Source: Botryotinia globosa
Lineage: Eukaryota > Ascomycota > Leotiomycetes > Helotiales > Sclerotiniaceae
Assembly: GCA_014898425.1 (NCBI GenBank)
Contig: RCSZ01000027.1
Location: forward strand, 124,001 to 188,000
Length of the DNA stretch: 64,000 bases
Direction: 5' to 3'
The translations under genes were made by a program, and so were the position numbers. This document shows positions 25,841 to 39,224 of this stretch, piece after piece (within the stretch, counting starts at the first letter, position 1; each line of letters starts with the position of its first letter). Below the pieces are notes generated by a model that worked only from the letters and a program-made list of their open reading frames with translations, was not told the origin of the DNA and made no database searches.

Positions 25841-27767
25841 TTTAAAAGATATATTATTATAAAGATTATTAAAGTTTAAATAATAATATATTATATTTAT
25901 AATTTTATAAAAATAACCGATAATTTTTTAGTTTTAGTTTTATACAAAACTATTATTATTTATATTATTCTTTTTTTTATATATAAAACTAAAGTATAAT
26001 TTGATAACAAAACAAAACTATTTTATATTCAATATATTATTTATAATGTTACTATTTTTTCCCAAATAAATTAATATATTGATTTATTGAAATAAATATT
26101 CACTTTAATTATTAAAAATATATTTTCAATTTAAAAGATTATTCTAACAATTTTTTTTTTAAAAAATATAAATATTCTATTTATTAATATAATATTAACC
26201 AAAATCAAGTTTTGTTTTGTTATATATATTCAATTAATAAATACTTTCTATTTTATAATTCGTTAAATTATATCCTTATTTATTATTAAAAACAAAAGTA
26301 TTAATTAATAATAAAAATCTAAAACCAAAATCTAATATTTAAAAATAATCCTTTTTAATATTATATACTTTATATTACAATCTTTATATTTGTTTTTAAA
26401 ATATTAAATAAATCTAATAAAAGATATTGATAAGCAAATAATAATTATTAATTTCAAAAAATCATAGTTTCATTTTCTTTTTAATGAAATTTCAATCTTT
26501 TTAAATAATTTTAAATAAATTATTAATAAAAAGAGGTTTATTGAATATAGATATATAATATATTAAAATAGAAAATAAATTGTTATTAATTTAAACTTAA
26601 TTAATAATATCTTATATATCTTTAATTTAAAGGCAATTGAGATTTATATAAACCTCAAATATATTTTAAGAATTCTTTTATTTGATAAATAATATTTATA
26701 GTTTTATATCAATAGTATTTCAATAATCTAATATTTATAAAACAATATATTCAACTTTTTTTAATAGATTTTCTATATTTATTAAAACATTATACAAATC
26801 TTCAATATCAGAATTCATTAATCCTTTAAATATATAAATATTGAAAAAAATAAAGCTATCAACAAACTTACTAACCTTAAAACCCACAAATTTATTTAGA
26901 ATCTAAAATCTACTTCAATATCTATTATCAATAAAATAAAAATTATTATCAAAAAACTTTACAATCAAATAAAACAATTTTAATAAAAAAAAACAATAAT
27001 CTATTCTTTCAAATATTCATAATAAATAAAACCTTACTTATATAATTAAACTTCCTTCAAAATTAAATCTATTCAAAAAAACATTACATTATATCCTAAT
27101 TATAGATATAAAACACAAGGATTTCATATAATATTATAAAAAGTTCTAATATCAAAACACTAACTTAGAATACTTTTATAATTATTAAAAGATTTCTAAA
27201 TATTTAATATTATATTATAAATCGCTAATTCAATTCAGGAAATAATTTAAATAATCATTTTTATTTCCACCTTTATCAACAATAAAAAGCTTTAATTACT
27301 TTTCGTTTTTAATATCATAATTATTAATATTAATCAAATTTTTTGAAATTATTCAATTCTATACTAACATTTGTTTTTACTAAAAATATCTAATCATCTT
27401 TTTTCCCTTTTTTTCTTTTTCTCTTTTTTTCTTTTTAATCAAACCCTACTTTTCTTTTATTTAATTTAAACAACAATTAAAAGATACAATAAAAATTCCT
27501 TTAAATATCAATATATTTTATAAATATATACTTTTATAACTTATATTTATTTATTCCTAAAAAATCATATTTAATTCTTCAAAATCCTAAAAATATTATT
27601 AATTCCATTTCAATTAATAAAAAAGGAATTATTTAAATAAATCTTGATTTTTATATATATAAATTATTCTCTAAAATATTAAATAAATTTATAGCTTAAT
27701 ATATCCCCATATCTTTTAGGAGATTTTCAAGGTTGGTTTTAAGCTGGCTTAATAGATATTAATAAAT

Positions 27768-27803
27768 ACTACTACTACTACTACTACTATTACTACTACT
27801 ACC
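27768..27803 (+). repeat. (TAC)n 3' tail of LINE copy 1
   Basis: Twelve triplets, ten TAC plus one TAT variant and a final TAC next to CGC. The matching position at the end of the inverted copy (41160-41184) is a (GTA)n run, so a simple-repeat tail is a property of the element. Confidence 0.85.
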
Positions 27804-27805
27804 GC

Positions 27806-29975
27806 TTTTGATTATAAAAGATCGAAATAAAATTCGATTATTATAATTTGATTTCATCGATTCTCTATGTACAATTAATTCTTTATATAATGATTTATTT
27901 TTGATTTATTTTTAATTTATAATGTATGTATTTTATGATAATATTTTGTTTCAAGATTCTTACAAATCTTGCTTATAAATCAAGAATTTATAAAGATCTT
28001 CCAAATTTTGAGTTATTCAGATTATATGTTCTTGGATTCAAAACTTCCCTAATGGGATACGTGGTCATATAAAAATATTAACTTTTAATAGTAATATTAA
28101 TGAAATACTTCATTCATATAATCAGCAATATTAGTTTTAACAAAGTAATTTCTCTATAATTCTTCTAGCTTTAAACAATATTAGAATTTTCCAAAGATAT
28201 TAATGTTAATAAACTAATATTTCTATAATTATTAAATCTCTTGTTTATACATCTAATTTATTCAATAAAAATTCAAAATCGAATATGCGTTTCGAGATGT
28301 TATCAAATTCAATACAAAAGTAATTATATAATTCAAAACATCTTAAGATCTTCAATAATATTACATTATTATAATATTAATAATCTTAATAAAGAGTTTA
28401 AAAAACTTAAATTTTTTTAAAAACTCATTTTATATTATCACAAGTTAATTAAAGAAATCGTTACAAAGATTCTCATATATATTTAAAAAATTCAAATATT
28501 AGAGATTTAAAGTTAATAAAAATTATATAATTCGAAATTGATGATAATTATAGATATGATTGAATATTATAAATTCTTCATAAACACCTAAGCAATATCA
28601 GCAATTAGATTGTAATAATCAAGGATTATAATAAACTAATATATTCTATATGAATACCTAAGAGTACTGTTAATCAGAAATTAAATTAAAAGAAATGGCA
28701 TCATCTCTAATAGATTTTTTATTTTTTAAAAAATCAAATAAGAAGAATTCCATAGAAAATTTATTGAAATTAATAAATTATTCATATAAATACCAAAGTT
28801 ATGTCTATTAATTTAGCATTTAAATTGATTATAAAAAATTATAGTTATAATAAATACTATGATTATATAAAACATTAAATAAATTATATAGAATGATTCC
28901 TTTTCAGATTGACTTTTTACAAAAAAAGTTCGAAACCTTCTCACAACATGTTCAAATGAATATTCCTCAATCACCTCATTATAAATATTCAATTGAAAAC
29001 TCAGAAATTATTATTTTTCCAATCAAATTCAAAATGTCCATTTAATTTTATAATAGTAATTCTTATAGATTTCATTATACTTGTAATGTCTATTATTGTC
29101 CTATAATCAATCAAACATATAACAATAAAAATCCTAAAAATAAATCAAACTAAATTTGGATATTTATTAAAATACAATTAAAGATATATTTAAATTGAAT
29201 TCATTTTGAATTATATATAAAAAGAAACTCAACAAATTACAAAATATTCAAATAAAAATTAAAAGAAAAAATTGATAACCTTTGAATAGATTTGAAATAT
29301 ATTAAAAATAAAAACTTCAATATATATAATTCATTGAGAATTATATAAAGATAACTATAAATATTATATCATATATTCTTAACTTCTTATATTAAAAGAA
29401 TCAATAAACAAGAATTACATTTCACTGGATTCTATTATCAATAATATACTAATAATATTACTATCATCAAACTAAAAACAGAAATCGAAAAAAACTTATG
29501 TAGTCAAATATAAACTTTTTCAATCAGAAAAGATGAGAAGGACTCAAATAATATATAAACCTAATAAAAAATGATATTATATATATTAAATCTATATATA
29601 ATCTAAAAAAGCTTTAATAATAATTAAAAAATACAATTAATTAAAATTATAAATTTTTATCAATTCTTCTACAAATAATTAAGAATTAAAAACATTATCG
29701 ACTCAATATATCATAATCAAATTCTTTGACTTATTATTTTTCTATTATTCAATAAACTAAATCCTTCTTTTATTCTTATAAAAAATGAATTAGAAGTTCA
29801 TTCCAATTATATTAAACTAATTCGATCAAAATATAATATATACAACTTCAATTCATCTATCCTTTCATTAACCCTCAATATAATTAAAGAAACATATTAA
29901 CAATTCAACAAAAAATTGAAAAAATAAATTAAAAACGCTTTAAAAGAAAATTAATTCTATTGAATAAAAAGTATA
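27806..29975. other. AT-rich DNA with possible family M debris
   Basis: No gene recognised. From about 28060 to 28260 the word order (CAGCAATATTAGTTTTAACA, then AGTAATTTCTCTATAATTC, then a second such block) recalls the family M internal subrepeats, which suggests a decayed copy without clear ends. The rest is C-rich and G-poor on the + strand, with no recognised motif. Confidence 0.45.
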
Positions 29976-29977
29976 TA

Positions 29978-30118
29978 CTAGCCATCAGGAAAAAAGGATT
30001 TTTTAGACTACGAATTCATAAATGTTTCTTTTTTCTTTTTATCTTTTTAATTATTATTATAATAATTTTGAACCCGTATGAATTCGTAGACTTTTAATTC
30101 TTTTTCTTTAATAGCTAG
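29978..30118 (-). mobile_element. Palindromic MITE, copy 2
   Basis: 141 bp, flanked by TA on both sides (29976-29977 and 30119-30120). The ends CTAGCCATCAGG and the inverse of ...AATAGCTAG are inverted repeats, and the arms extend to GAATTCGTAG-type words. It matches copy 1 at 17602 in inverted orientation and, like it, lies at the outer edge of unit D. Confidence 0.85.
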
Positions 30119-30299
30119 TATTATTATAATATAAAATGTATGAAATACTATATATGAATTCTATTTCTTATATATATTTTTAATATAATATATATAGGGG
30201 CCAGCACTCAAGCCAATGATCCTCGCTACGCTCGAGTTTAAATTATTATTATTATTTTTTCTTAATCTTAATAAGCTTAATAAGCTTAATAAAATAGTA

Positions 30300-30712
30300 G
30301 AATAAGAATAAAAGAATAAAAGAATAAAAGAATAAAAGAATAAAAGAATAAAAGAATAAAAGAATAAAAGAATAAAAGAATAAAAGAATAAAAGAATAAA
30401 AGAATAAAAGAATAAAAGAATAAAAGAATAAAAGAATAAAAGAATAAAAGAATAAAAGAATAAAAGAATAAAAGAATAAAAGAATAAAAGAATAAAAGAA
30501 TAAAAGAATAAAAGAATAAAAGAATAAAAGAAAAGAATAAAAGAATAAAAGAATAAAAGAATAAAAGAATAAAAGAATAAAAGAATAAAAGAATAAAAGA
30601 ATAAAAGAATAAAAGAATAAAAGAATAAAAGAATAAAGAATAAAAGAATAAAGAATAAAAGAATAAAAGAATAAAGAATAAAAGAATAAATAATAAAATA
30701 ATAAAATAATAA
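30300..30712 (+). repeat. 8-bp tandem array (AATAAAAG)n
   Basis: About 50 units of AATAAAAG with a few shortened units near 30531 and after 30630, ending in AATAAAATAATAAAAT. It lies in unit D2 at the place where D1 has a 9-bp array. Confidence 0.93.
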
Positions 30713-30958
30713 AATGATAATATTTAATTCAGTTTTTTATTTAGTTTTTTATTTAGTTTTTTATTTAGTTTTTTATTTAGTTTTTTATTTAGTTTTTTAT
30801 TTAGTTTTTTATTTAGTTTTTTACTTAGTTTTTTACTTAGTTTTTTATTTAGTTTTTTATTTAGTTTTTTATTTAGTTTTTTATTTAGTTTCTTATTTAG
30901 TTTCTTATTTAGTTTCTTATTTAAATTCTTATTTAGATACTAATTCAAATTCTAATTT
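30713..30958 (+). repeat. 12-bp tandem array (TTTTTTATTTAG)n
   Basis: About 17 units of AGTTTTTTATTT, later AGTTTCTTATTT and then TTCAAATTCTAA-type units. The period of 12 gives a spurious Leu-Val-Phe-Tyr membrane-like peptide. The last units continue after the gypsy element at 38727-38775 (AATTCAAATTCAAATTCTAA), so the retrotransposon landed inside this array. Confidence 0.9.
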
Positions 30959-31231
30959 TGTTAGAGTAGAGAATAGCAATGAATCAACTTTAGGTATATT
31001 TTGAAATAAGATTTTTCATTATTTCTCTAAAACTATTGAAAGCATATAATTTATAATAAACGGATTGATTTTAATATAAAAGTTTGAAGCTAGAAATTAA
31101 ATTTTCAAAATATTTTAGAAAAGAAAAGAGTTTATAGAATATTCTAAAACAAAAGAATTTGTAATATAAAAAAAATTCAAAAATCTTTTATTATATAATC
31201 TTATATAATTTATAATCTTATAATTTTAATA
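30959..31231 (-). repeat. Gypsy 3' LTR (heavily mutated)
   Basis: 273 bp, colinear with 38454-38726 and without a net length difference. It shares TTTTGAAATAARA followed by TTATTTCTCTAAAA, and the AGAATATTYTRRAAYRAAAG block. It has lost nearly all C in its last 80 bp where the other LTR keeps GC-rich words. A purine-rich run on the - strand (31232-31247, AAAGAAAAAAAG) directly abuts it and fits the polypurine tract. Confidence 0.88.
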
Positions 31232-34204
31232 AAACTTTTTTTCTTTATATTTTATATTTTAAGAAATAATTTGTTTATATTCTATAGAATAAAAGGTAAT
31301 TTCTTATTATATTATCTACAAATCCTAATTATTATAAAAATAAAATTAAAAATATTTTTATACTTTTACGAAAATAAAAAAAAAAGAAATTCCTGTATTT
31401 TTTATATTATAAATAATTAAAATAATAAATATAATATTCTTTATATATTTTATTACTTTATTAATAAATTATCAAATATTCTATAAATTAGCTCTTTTTT
31501 TTAAATAATATAATTATTTTGATAATATATCTTTTTTAGTTAATATATAATTTATTATAATTGTTTTTTTATTTAATAATATTTTATTTATTATATTATA
31601 TTTTATTATTAATTTATTAGATTTAATTATTTCTATTTATCTATATTATTCTAAATATATCATTGATATTTTGATTAATAATTTTTATTATTTTGAAAAT
31701 AGTTCTCTTACTCTTTATAATTATTATTATTATTAAAAAAAAAATTATATTCTAATATCTAATTAATATATTCTTAATATTAATTTTATATATTAAAACT
31801 ATATATATTACAATACTATTTTTAAGAATAATATTGAGAAAAAAGCAAATAATAATATTATAATTTAATAAAAAGAATAATATATAAAAAGTATAAAGGT
31901 TTTTTTATATAAAAAGATTAAATAAGGGGGTATTTATAAATTTTAATTAATAAAAAAGCTAGATTTTTTGATAATTAATAAATTAAATTGATTTAGTAAT
32001 TTAATAAAGTATTTTATAAATTTTTATTATTTTATAATAAATTATTTATTATTTAGATTTCAAATATATTTTATTAATATTTTTAGAAATATAGAATATT
32101 TTGTTTCCTTTGAATATTATTATATCAAAATCTATTATTAATTTTATTTCTTTAATAGATTTAAATTACAAGAGTAAATTTCTTGTTTTTGTAATATATC
32201 CTTATACAATCCTTATAAATATTTTGATTATATCACCCCTGACTTTTATATTTGTAATATTTATAATTTCTATATCTTTTATATTTATATCTACAGAATC
32301 CAATATATTTCTAATAATAATAGAAATACTAAATCCTATTCCTCCTTAGATTATTTACAAAACACTAAATATTTCTTTTTCTTATATTTATTATATATTA
32401 TATAAAAAATATAAAATTAGATTTTCTAAAATATTTCTTTTTTTTTTTAAATTGAATAATAATAAATATCAAAATAAAAATAAAAAAATAAATAATAAAA
32501 ATCCTTAGATTTTTTATTAAATTTTTATTATTTTTTTATATATAATTATTATATCTTGATTTAAGAATAATATTTAAAGTATATTATATATAATATATTA
32601 TAAGATTATTATTGATTTGTTAATTATATTTTATTATTCAATTTCTTTTATTTCTTTTTCTATCTATAAAATTTCTTAAATTATTTAATATAAAACTCTA
32701 TTATCTATTTCTAATAATATACTAATATTTAGTTATTATATTTCTAATTTCAAAAAAAGTTTGTTTTTTAATTCAAAAACTTTTTATTTCGATTAAAAAA
32801 TTTATATAGAAAAATCTGATAATCAAATGAATTTTTCTAAAAAGCTTTATTAGATTAATAAGAATCTTAATTATTAATTTAAAAAACCACAAATTATAAT
32901 CGCTCAATTATCATCGAATTAATATAATAGTAATATTAAAAAAAAACTTCTAAGGTTTTAAAAATAATAATATAAATAAAATTGAAAATAAAATTATTTT
33001 GCTAATTATAAAAGAAATATATAATAATAATAAAATAGATATTATTAATTTTGAATTTTTTATTATTATTAAACTTTTTAAGATAATAGTATTGAAAATT
33101 TAATTTTATTATAAAATTCTTTAATTATATTAATATAATAATAATTCCTCAATATTATTTATATATTAATTTAAGGAGAACTTTTATAAAAAATAAAATA
33201 TTATAAAAAACTTGATATTAATCTTATAAATTTAATTTTAATAAGGATTTTATTAATATTGATTTTGAAATTTATAAATTAATATCAGAGATATATAAAA
33301 AATAATAATAGAAATTGATATATTTAATAATAATTTATAAAATATTAATATTTGAAGAATTATATTCCTATTTTTATTAAGATAAATAATTATAGAAAAA
33401 AGAAAGGCAAATTTAATTTCAAAAAAAAGGTAATTCCTTATTAGATATTAAACAAAATCCTATTATATTATAATTTTCTTTTTTTTCGAATTCTATATTA
33501 ATAATTTTTTTTTATTATATTCTTTTAACATTCTTTTTATATTATTAAGATTATAAAAAGCTTTTTATATATTTTCTATTAATTAATAGTTTTTTTATTG
33601 AATTAAATATTAAAAACCTTTTTCTTTTTTTCTATATATTATAATTTATTTTATTTTATATTCAAAATAATTATTTATTTCTTTTAATAACAATAGATTT
33701 ATAATATCCAATTATTTATATTATAATTTTAATAAAAATATATAAAAAATATTATAGATTTAATTATTAATTTTTATATTTATTATTAAAAAAGAATTTA
33801 TAAATTTATTTAAAAATTTCTTTTTCGATTAAAATTATTTAATATTTCAAATATTTAATATTATTTTGTTTTTAATATTATATCAATATAAAATCACATT
33901 TTCTATTTTATTTATTTTATAATTAATAGCTGTTTATTATAATTCTTTAAATTTCTCTTTTTTTTTATTAAATAAAATAATTTGTTTATATACAATTAAA
34001 ACTTTTTTTATAATATTAATATCTTTATTAATATAATTGAAAATAAATAGAAATCTATATATTATTTGAAAAGAAATAATATTTATAATATTATATTATA
34101 TTATACTATATATAAATTTTATAAATAATAATAATAATATCTAATTGTTTTAATGATAATTGGTATAATAATTAATATAATAAATTAAATTAAATTTTGA
34201 TTTT

Positions 34205-34510
34205 GTTTTTTTATTTAATTATTGATTTATAAATGAAATATTATCAAGAATTTATATTATATTTTTAAATAAAATAAAAAACTATTTCAAAATTTGTTTA
34301 TAAATTGTAATCCTTTATTTGAAATAATATCTTTTAAAACTCTAAAGTCTTTGAATATATTTTATATTAATATTTATATTAATTCTAATAATATAATCAA
34401 TTTAATCATGAAAATATATCAAATAAGTTTTGTAAATCTATTTATAATTATTAAAATTATATTATAAATATATTTATTTAATTTTAATAAAAGTAAATCT
34501 ATAATAAAGT
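34205..34510 (-). pseudogene. Gypsy integrase catalytic core relic
   Basis: Read on the - strand: LIIINRFTKLI, then DIISNKGLQFINKF, then FHLQINN and IKKQN. These match the gypsy integrase pattern V-V-D-R-F-T-K, S-D-R-G-x-Q-F-T-S-x-F-W and Y-H-P-Q-T-D-G-Q-T-E-R. The three catalytic acids (D, D and E) now read N, N and K, each explained by G-to-A on the coding strand, and Trp and Gln codons have become stops. It would have inserted the cDNA; it cannot now. Confidence 0.9.
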
Positions 34511-36009
34511 TTATAATTTTTTTTTAAGAATTATAAAATATAAAAAAGGTTTATAATTTATTATATAATTTATACTTTTTAATAATAATTTATTAATATA
34601 TTATATATATTTGAATATAATTCTTGATATCTTTTTTTATTAAAGATTAAAAGTATTTTGATTTTAAAATTTTAAATATCTTTATAATATTTTAATATTC
34701 ATTTATAGAATTATTATAATAGGTTTTTAGAATTTCTATTTTTAAAATAAAATTTAATAATATATAAATATTTCTATAATATATAAGAAATTTATTAATA
34801 TTTATTTATTAAAATAAGGCGATTTCAATAAAATATAGTTTTTGATTTAGATATTTTTTATTTTTTATAAAACTATTATTTTATTAAAATTATAATAAAG
34901 CGAATCTTATTGTTTTAAATATTAATTCAAATACTATTTTGTTTTCTATTAAAATATAAATTATTTAATAAAATATCAATTATTTATAATTAGTTTTAAT
35001 TAATGAATATAATTATTTATAGAATAATAAATTATATTTTTTTTTATATAAAAGATTTATAATATTATATAGAAACTTTACCTTTTTAATAAAAATATTT
35101 TGAAATAGTTTTGTTATTATTAATCTATTTTTCAATTTATTTTAAAGTATGAGTAGTATATTATTAATATCCTTTGTATTTATTATATAATCTAAATAAT
35201 GTGATGGTTTGTTAGTAGGATTTAGTTTTTTTATTTTGTATTTTCTTTCGAAATTATATATTATTAAAACTTTAGTTTATTTAATTTATTAATTATTTAG
35301 GCTTTTTTTTATTATAAAATATTGAAATATATTATAATTCGATATAATTATAATAATATATTAATTATTTATTATATAATAATATTATTTTATAAAAATA
35401 ATATATATAATTAATAATTCTTAATTATAAATGAAATACTATTATTTTATTAAAATTAACTTTTTTGAATAAAATATAATAAAGTATTATTATTAAATTA
35501 ATAATTTTGAGATTTCTTTAAAAAATAATTGAAATAATATATAATTTAATGTAAATATTGATATATTGATTTCAAATATTATATGGAATAGTAGGTTAAA
35601 ATATTAAAGAATAGAAATTGAGATAAAAGCTTTTTTCAATATTTTAAATGTTTTTTGAATTTTATTTATTTATTTGAATATTATTATTATTTTCTTTTTA
35701 TAAATGTTTTTTATTAATATAATTATATTATAAATTATTATTAAATAGATTTTAATAAATTGATAATAAAAGTTTATAAAGCTAAAAAATATTTATATAT
35801 CTTTTAAATTATTTGATATAAATTATTCAATAATAATCTAAATCTAATTAGATTCTATAATTATATTTATAGTCAAAATAACAAAATCTAAGAATTCAAT
35901 TTTATTAATATAAAAAATATGTTTTTTTAATTTGATATAAAACTTATATTTAAGAAATTATATAAATTTTTTTTAAATATTTGTTGTATATATAATTTGA
36001 TTTTTAAAA

Positions 36010-36360
36010 TAAATAAAAATATTATCAAAATATATTATATAAATATTATTTACTAAATCTATTAATATTCGATTTATATATATTTGAAATATAATTAAAA
36101 TATTGGTTAAATTGAAAAATATTATTTTATATTTATATTAATTATATTATATACAAAATACTATCTTTTATTTATTTTCTATTCAAATATAAATATAATA
36201 ATATATATTTCTCAAATCTAATTTAATAAATATAATATCTTATTAAAAACAATCTAAAGATTTATTAATAAAAAATAAAAAGATTCTATTCTTTTTTGTA
36301 ATTCAATTTAATCTTTTATAATCAATATATAATCAATAACCTTCCTTTTTTTTGAAAACA
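36010..36360 (-). pseudogene. Gypsy reverse transcriptase relic
   Basis: On the - strand one reads KKEGY, LYIDYKRLN, IFIKLDLRNIYYYIYI, FFNLTNILIIFQIYIN and IYFDNIFIYF. They match in order the Ty3/gypsy RT blocks K-K-x-G-x-x-R-x-C-V-D-Y-R-x-L-N, F-T-K-L-D-L-R-x-A-Y-H-x-I-R-I, M-P-F-G-L-x-N-A-P-x-T-F-Q and V-Y-L-D-D-I-L-I-Y-S. The active-site Y-L-D-D is Y-F-D-N (36021-36032). Interspersed stops fit CAA-to-TAA and TGG-to-TAA/TGA changes. Confidence 0.92.
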
Positions 36361-38453
36361 AATATAATTAATATCTTTATAAAACTAATAAATTATTTTA
36401 TTTATTCTTTCTTTTGATATTTATTTAAATATTTTTATAATATTATAAATTTTTGTTTTGATAAAATATAGATTGAATTTCAAGAAAATATTGAATCAGA
36501 TTTAAAATCAATATAATATTTTATCAAATGATAATCAAATAAAAAACTATTTTTGTTTTTTAAAAAAGTATTTTTATATTTTTTAAATTCTTTAAAAATA
36601 ATAAACAAAAAAAATATAAATATTAAATGATTATCTTTATTTTTTTAGAATAATATCTAATCTTTTAAAAATATTATAAAAACTTGAACTTTATTTTTTA
36701 TTTTTTTATAGAATTCTTTTATCAAGATTATTTCTAAATTATTAATTTGAAATCGATATCAAAGTAATATTGATTTTCAATCAATATTAGAATTAATTCT
36801 TTATAATCAAAAGAAATCTAGAACTATATTTATTTAAAATAAATCTAATATTATTAATATAAATTCGTAAATATAAATCCTTTGTTTTTTTCAAACATTT
36901 TTTATTTCAATAAAAAAAATATAATCTTTATATAATATTATTACAATATTATTTATAAATATAAACAAGATTTTTTTCTAAAAAGATTTCCAATTTTATT
37001 CAATATATTTATTTTATTGAATAATATTAATTTATACCCCTAAATCAATAAAATATTAAAACACTATTAGTTTGCTTTCTATATTAAAAATCACTATAAC
37101 TATAAATATCATTCATCCTTTTTTTTGAAAATCTAATATTAACAAAATACTCATTATCATTATTAAATCTAAACATTTCCTATACAAATAGATTCAAAAG
37201 ATTTATTATTTTATAAACAATTAATTTTATTATAACTTTTATTATAATATCTACATATTTAGAATTTTTAATAGTAAATAGTATAATATCCCTTTTATTA
37301 ATATCAATAATATTAAATTATTTATATATAATTCATATATAACAAATAAACAAAAGATTTATTAATTTTATTCAAAATATATTTTAAAAATTGATTTGAT
37401 TCTTAGTTTTTATTATTTGCATTTATAAACCTATTAATTCTTTAATAAAAGTATTTATAAAAATTTCTATTTCAAATTAAAGATTAATTATATTTTCGAT
37501 TACAATACAATTTCTTTACTTCAAATCTTTGATATAATTTATTTACACTTTTTAATCTATAAACTTATTTTATAAAATTATTATATATTTCAAATTATTA
37601 TAAAAACTCTATTATTTTTCAAATTATTTTAAATAAAAGTTTCAATAGAAATCTTTCCTTCCAAATACTATCCATTTTTAAATCAATATTTTCTTTTAAT
37701 CCTTTTAAATAAATAACAAAAATGTTTATTATTTCATTCTTTTTTTTATCTAACATATACCATTTTTTAAATTAACAATTGTTATCAGAATTCTTTATTT
37801 ATAATTATATTATATATATATTCTTTGAAATCTTTTCAATTTATTTATTTATTAATTAATTTATCTTTATATCGATACCATACCACTGGAAATTGTTTTT
37901 TAAAATATTGAATAATATAATACATTTTCTTTTTATTAATTATAAAATAATATCTTTTATTAAATTGAAATATAATCTCTATTTAAAAGAAAAAGTCTTT
38001 TATATTTCTAATATCTTTTTCTTTATATTATTTTAATCTTTATAACTTCAAAGATTTTTCTAAAAAAAAAGTGAAATTTTAATAGATTATATTTAATATA
38101 AATATTAAATTATTATAAATAATTAGAATAGATATATATAGAATATTATTTATAATCATTTTATAAATCTTTTTTATAATTATTATATCTTTTTATATTT
38201 CTTGAAATTGTTAGATTAAGGTTATATTTTCTTTATTAACTAATTATAATAAAATTGTTTATATATCAATATTAATATTTTATAAGAATTAATTAATATC
38301 TCTATTTAATTAGAATAAAGTTATATTATATAATTCCATATTTATAACATTACTAAAAATTCTTTTTATAGAAATCATAATAATATTAATAATTAATTAA
38401 TAAATAAAGTTTTTAAAATTAATAAATTGTTTTAAAAAGAAAATAAAAAAAAT

Positions 38454-38726
38454 TGTTAGAATAAAGAATAATAATAAATCAATTTTAGATATATTTTGAA
38501 ATAAAACTTTTTATTATTTCTCTAAAATTATTGAAAATATACAATTTATAATAAATAGATTGATTTCGATACAAAAACTTAAAGTTAAAGATTAAATCTT
38601 CAGAATATCTTGGAAAAGAAAAGAATTTGTAGAATGTTCTGAAATGAAAGAATCTATAATACAAAAGGGGCTTAAGGGTCTCCCGTCACATAGTTTCATG
38701 TAACTTATAACCTTATGACCTTGACA
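38454..38726 (-). repeat. Gypsy 5' LTR (partly preserved)
   Basis: 273 bp. Its right third keeps a GC-rich stretch (GGGGCTTAAGGGTCTCCCGT at 38665-38684) that is almost all A/T in the other LTR, and it ends TTGACA with the 5-bp AATTC outside it. As the coding strand is -, this is the upstream LTR. No primer-binding site could be recognised next to it. Confidence 0.88.
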
Positions 38727-39224
38727 AATTCAAATTCAAATTCTAATTCTAATTCAAATTCTAATTTAGAATCTAATATTGAAAAACATCTAAGGCAATT
38801 AATTGTGCTTCAGGCATCAGTTTCCTATTTACAAATACATCTTTAAATATATTTCAAATATACCTTTTCAATTCAATCAATTAATTCTATTACTATTATA
38901 GAGTTTACTCTAAAACTAATCATGATATTTGAAAGCTTTTAATCTCTTTAATTCAATTATTTATTTTCCAATCGAAATTCTTTTCCTTTTAGATTATATA
39001 TTGGATTGAAGTGATTTTGTAAGCTTTTCCTCTAGCTTTTCTTTTTATTTGATTGGAAAAACTCAGTTTCAATTAATAAAAAGTTTTATATATTATTTAT
39101 GATCAATTAGAGGGAATCTTATATATACCAATTGATAAATTTGCTATGATTATAAAGATATATGATTATATAATATATGAGTATAACAAAACTTGATTTG
39201 CTTCTACAAATCTATAAAGAAATT

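Larger units (their letters stand above)
20905..27803 (+). mobile_element. Tad1-like LINE, copy 1, RIP-degraded
   Basis: A non-LTR retrotransposon relic of about 6.05 kb after removing the nested insert at 21343-22190. Its partner is the inverted copy at 41160-53198, to which it aligns from end to end. A LINE reverse transcriptase lies at 25010-25840, and the 3' end finishes in a (TAC)n tail at 27768-27803, as expected for elements of the Tad1/R1 kind. Length fits the 6-7 kb usual for the group. Stops and lost catalytic residues show it is dead. The region at about 23.1-23.4 kb upstream of the RT may be the endonuclease part, but I could not confirm it. Confidence 0.85.
30959..38726 (-). mobile_element. 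Ty3/gypsy LTR retrotransposon, RIP-degraded
   Basis: A 7,768-bp element with two LTRs of 273 bp each (30959-31231 and 38454-38726). Both begin TGTTAGA on the + strand; the right one ends TTGACA. It is flanked by AATTT on the left and AATTC on the right, a 5-bp target duplication with one C/T difference. Reverse transcriptase (36.0-36.4 kb) and integrase (34.2-34.5 kb) relics are both on the - strand, in the gypsy order RT before IN. It sits inside a tandem array of unit D2. No open polyprotein remains. Confidence 0.92.
29978..39222 (-). repeat. Unit D, copy 2, interrupted by a gypsy element
   Basis: Inverted relative to copy 1 and made of two parts, 29978-30958 and 38727-39222, with the 7.77 kb gypsy element between them. 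Landmarks run in reverse order: MITE, GC-rich patch, tandem arrays, then after the insertion TCAAATTCTAATTC repeats, the GGCAATTAATTGTGCTTCAGG block, and GATTTGCTTCTACAAATCTA near the far end. The arrays have expanded to nearly 650 bp here against about 230 bp in copy 1. Confidence 0.75.

Noticed and set aside
30714..31004. Membrane-like Leu-Val-Phe-Tyr repeat protein
   Set aside because: Translation of a 12-bp array; it runs into the gypsy LTR.
32101..32349. Hydrophobic 82-codon + strand frame
   Set aside because: It lies inside the gypsy element, whose coding strand is -, and has no recognisable domain.
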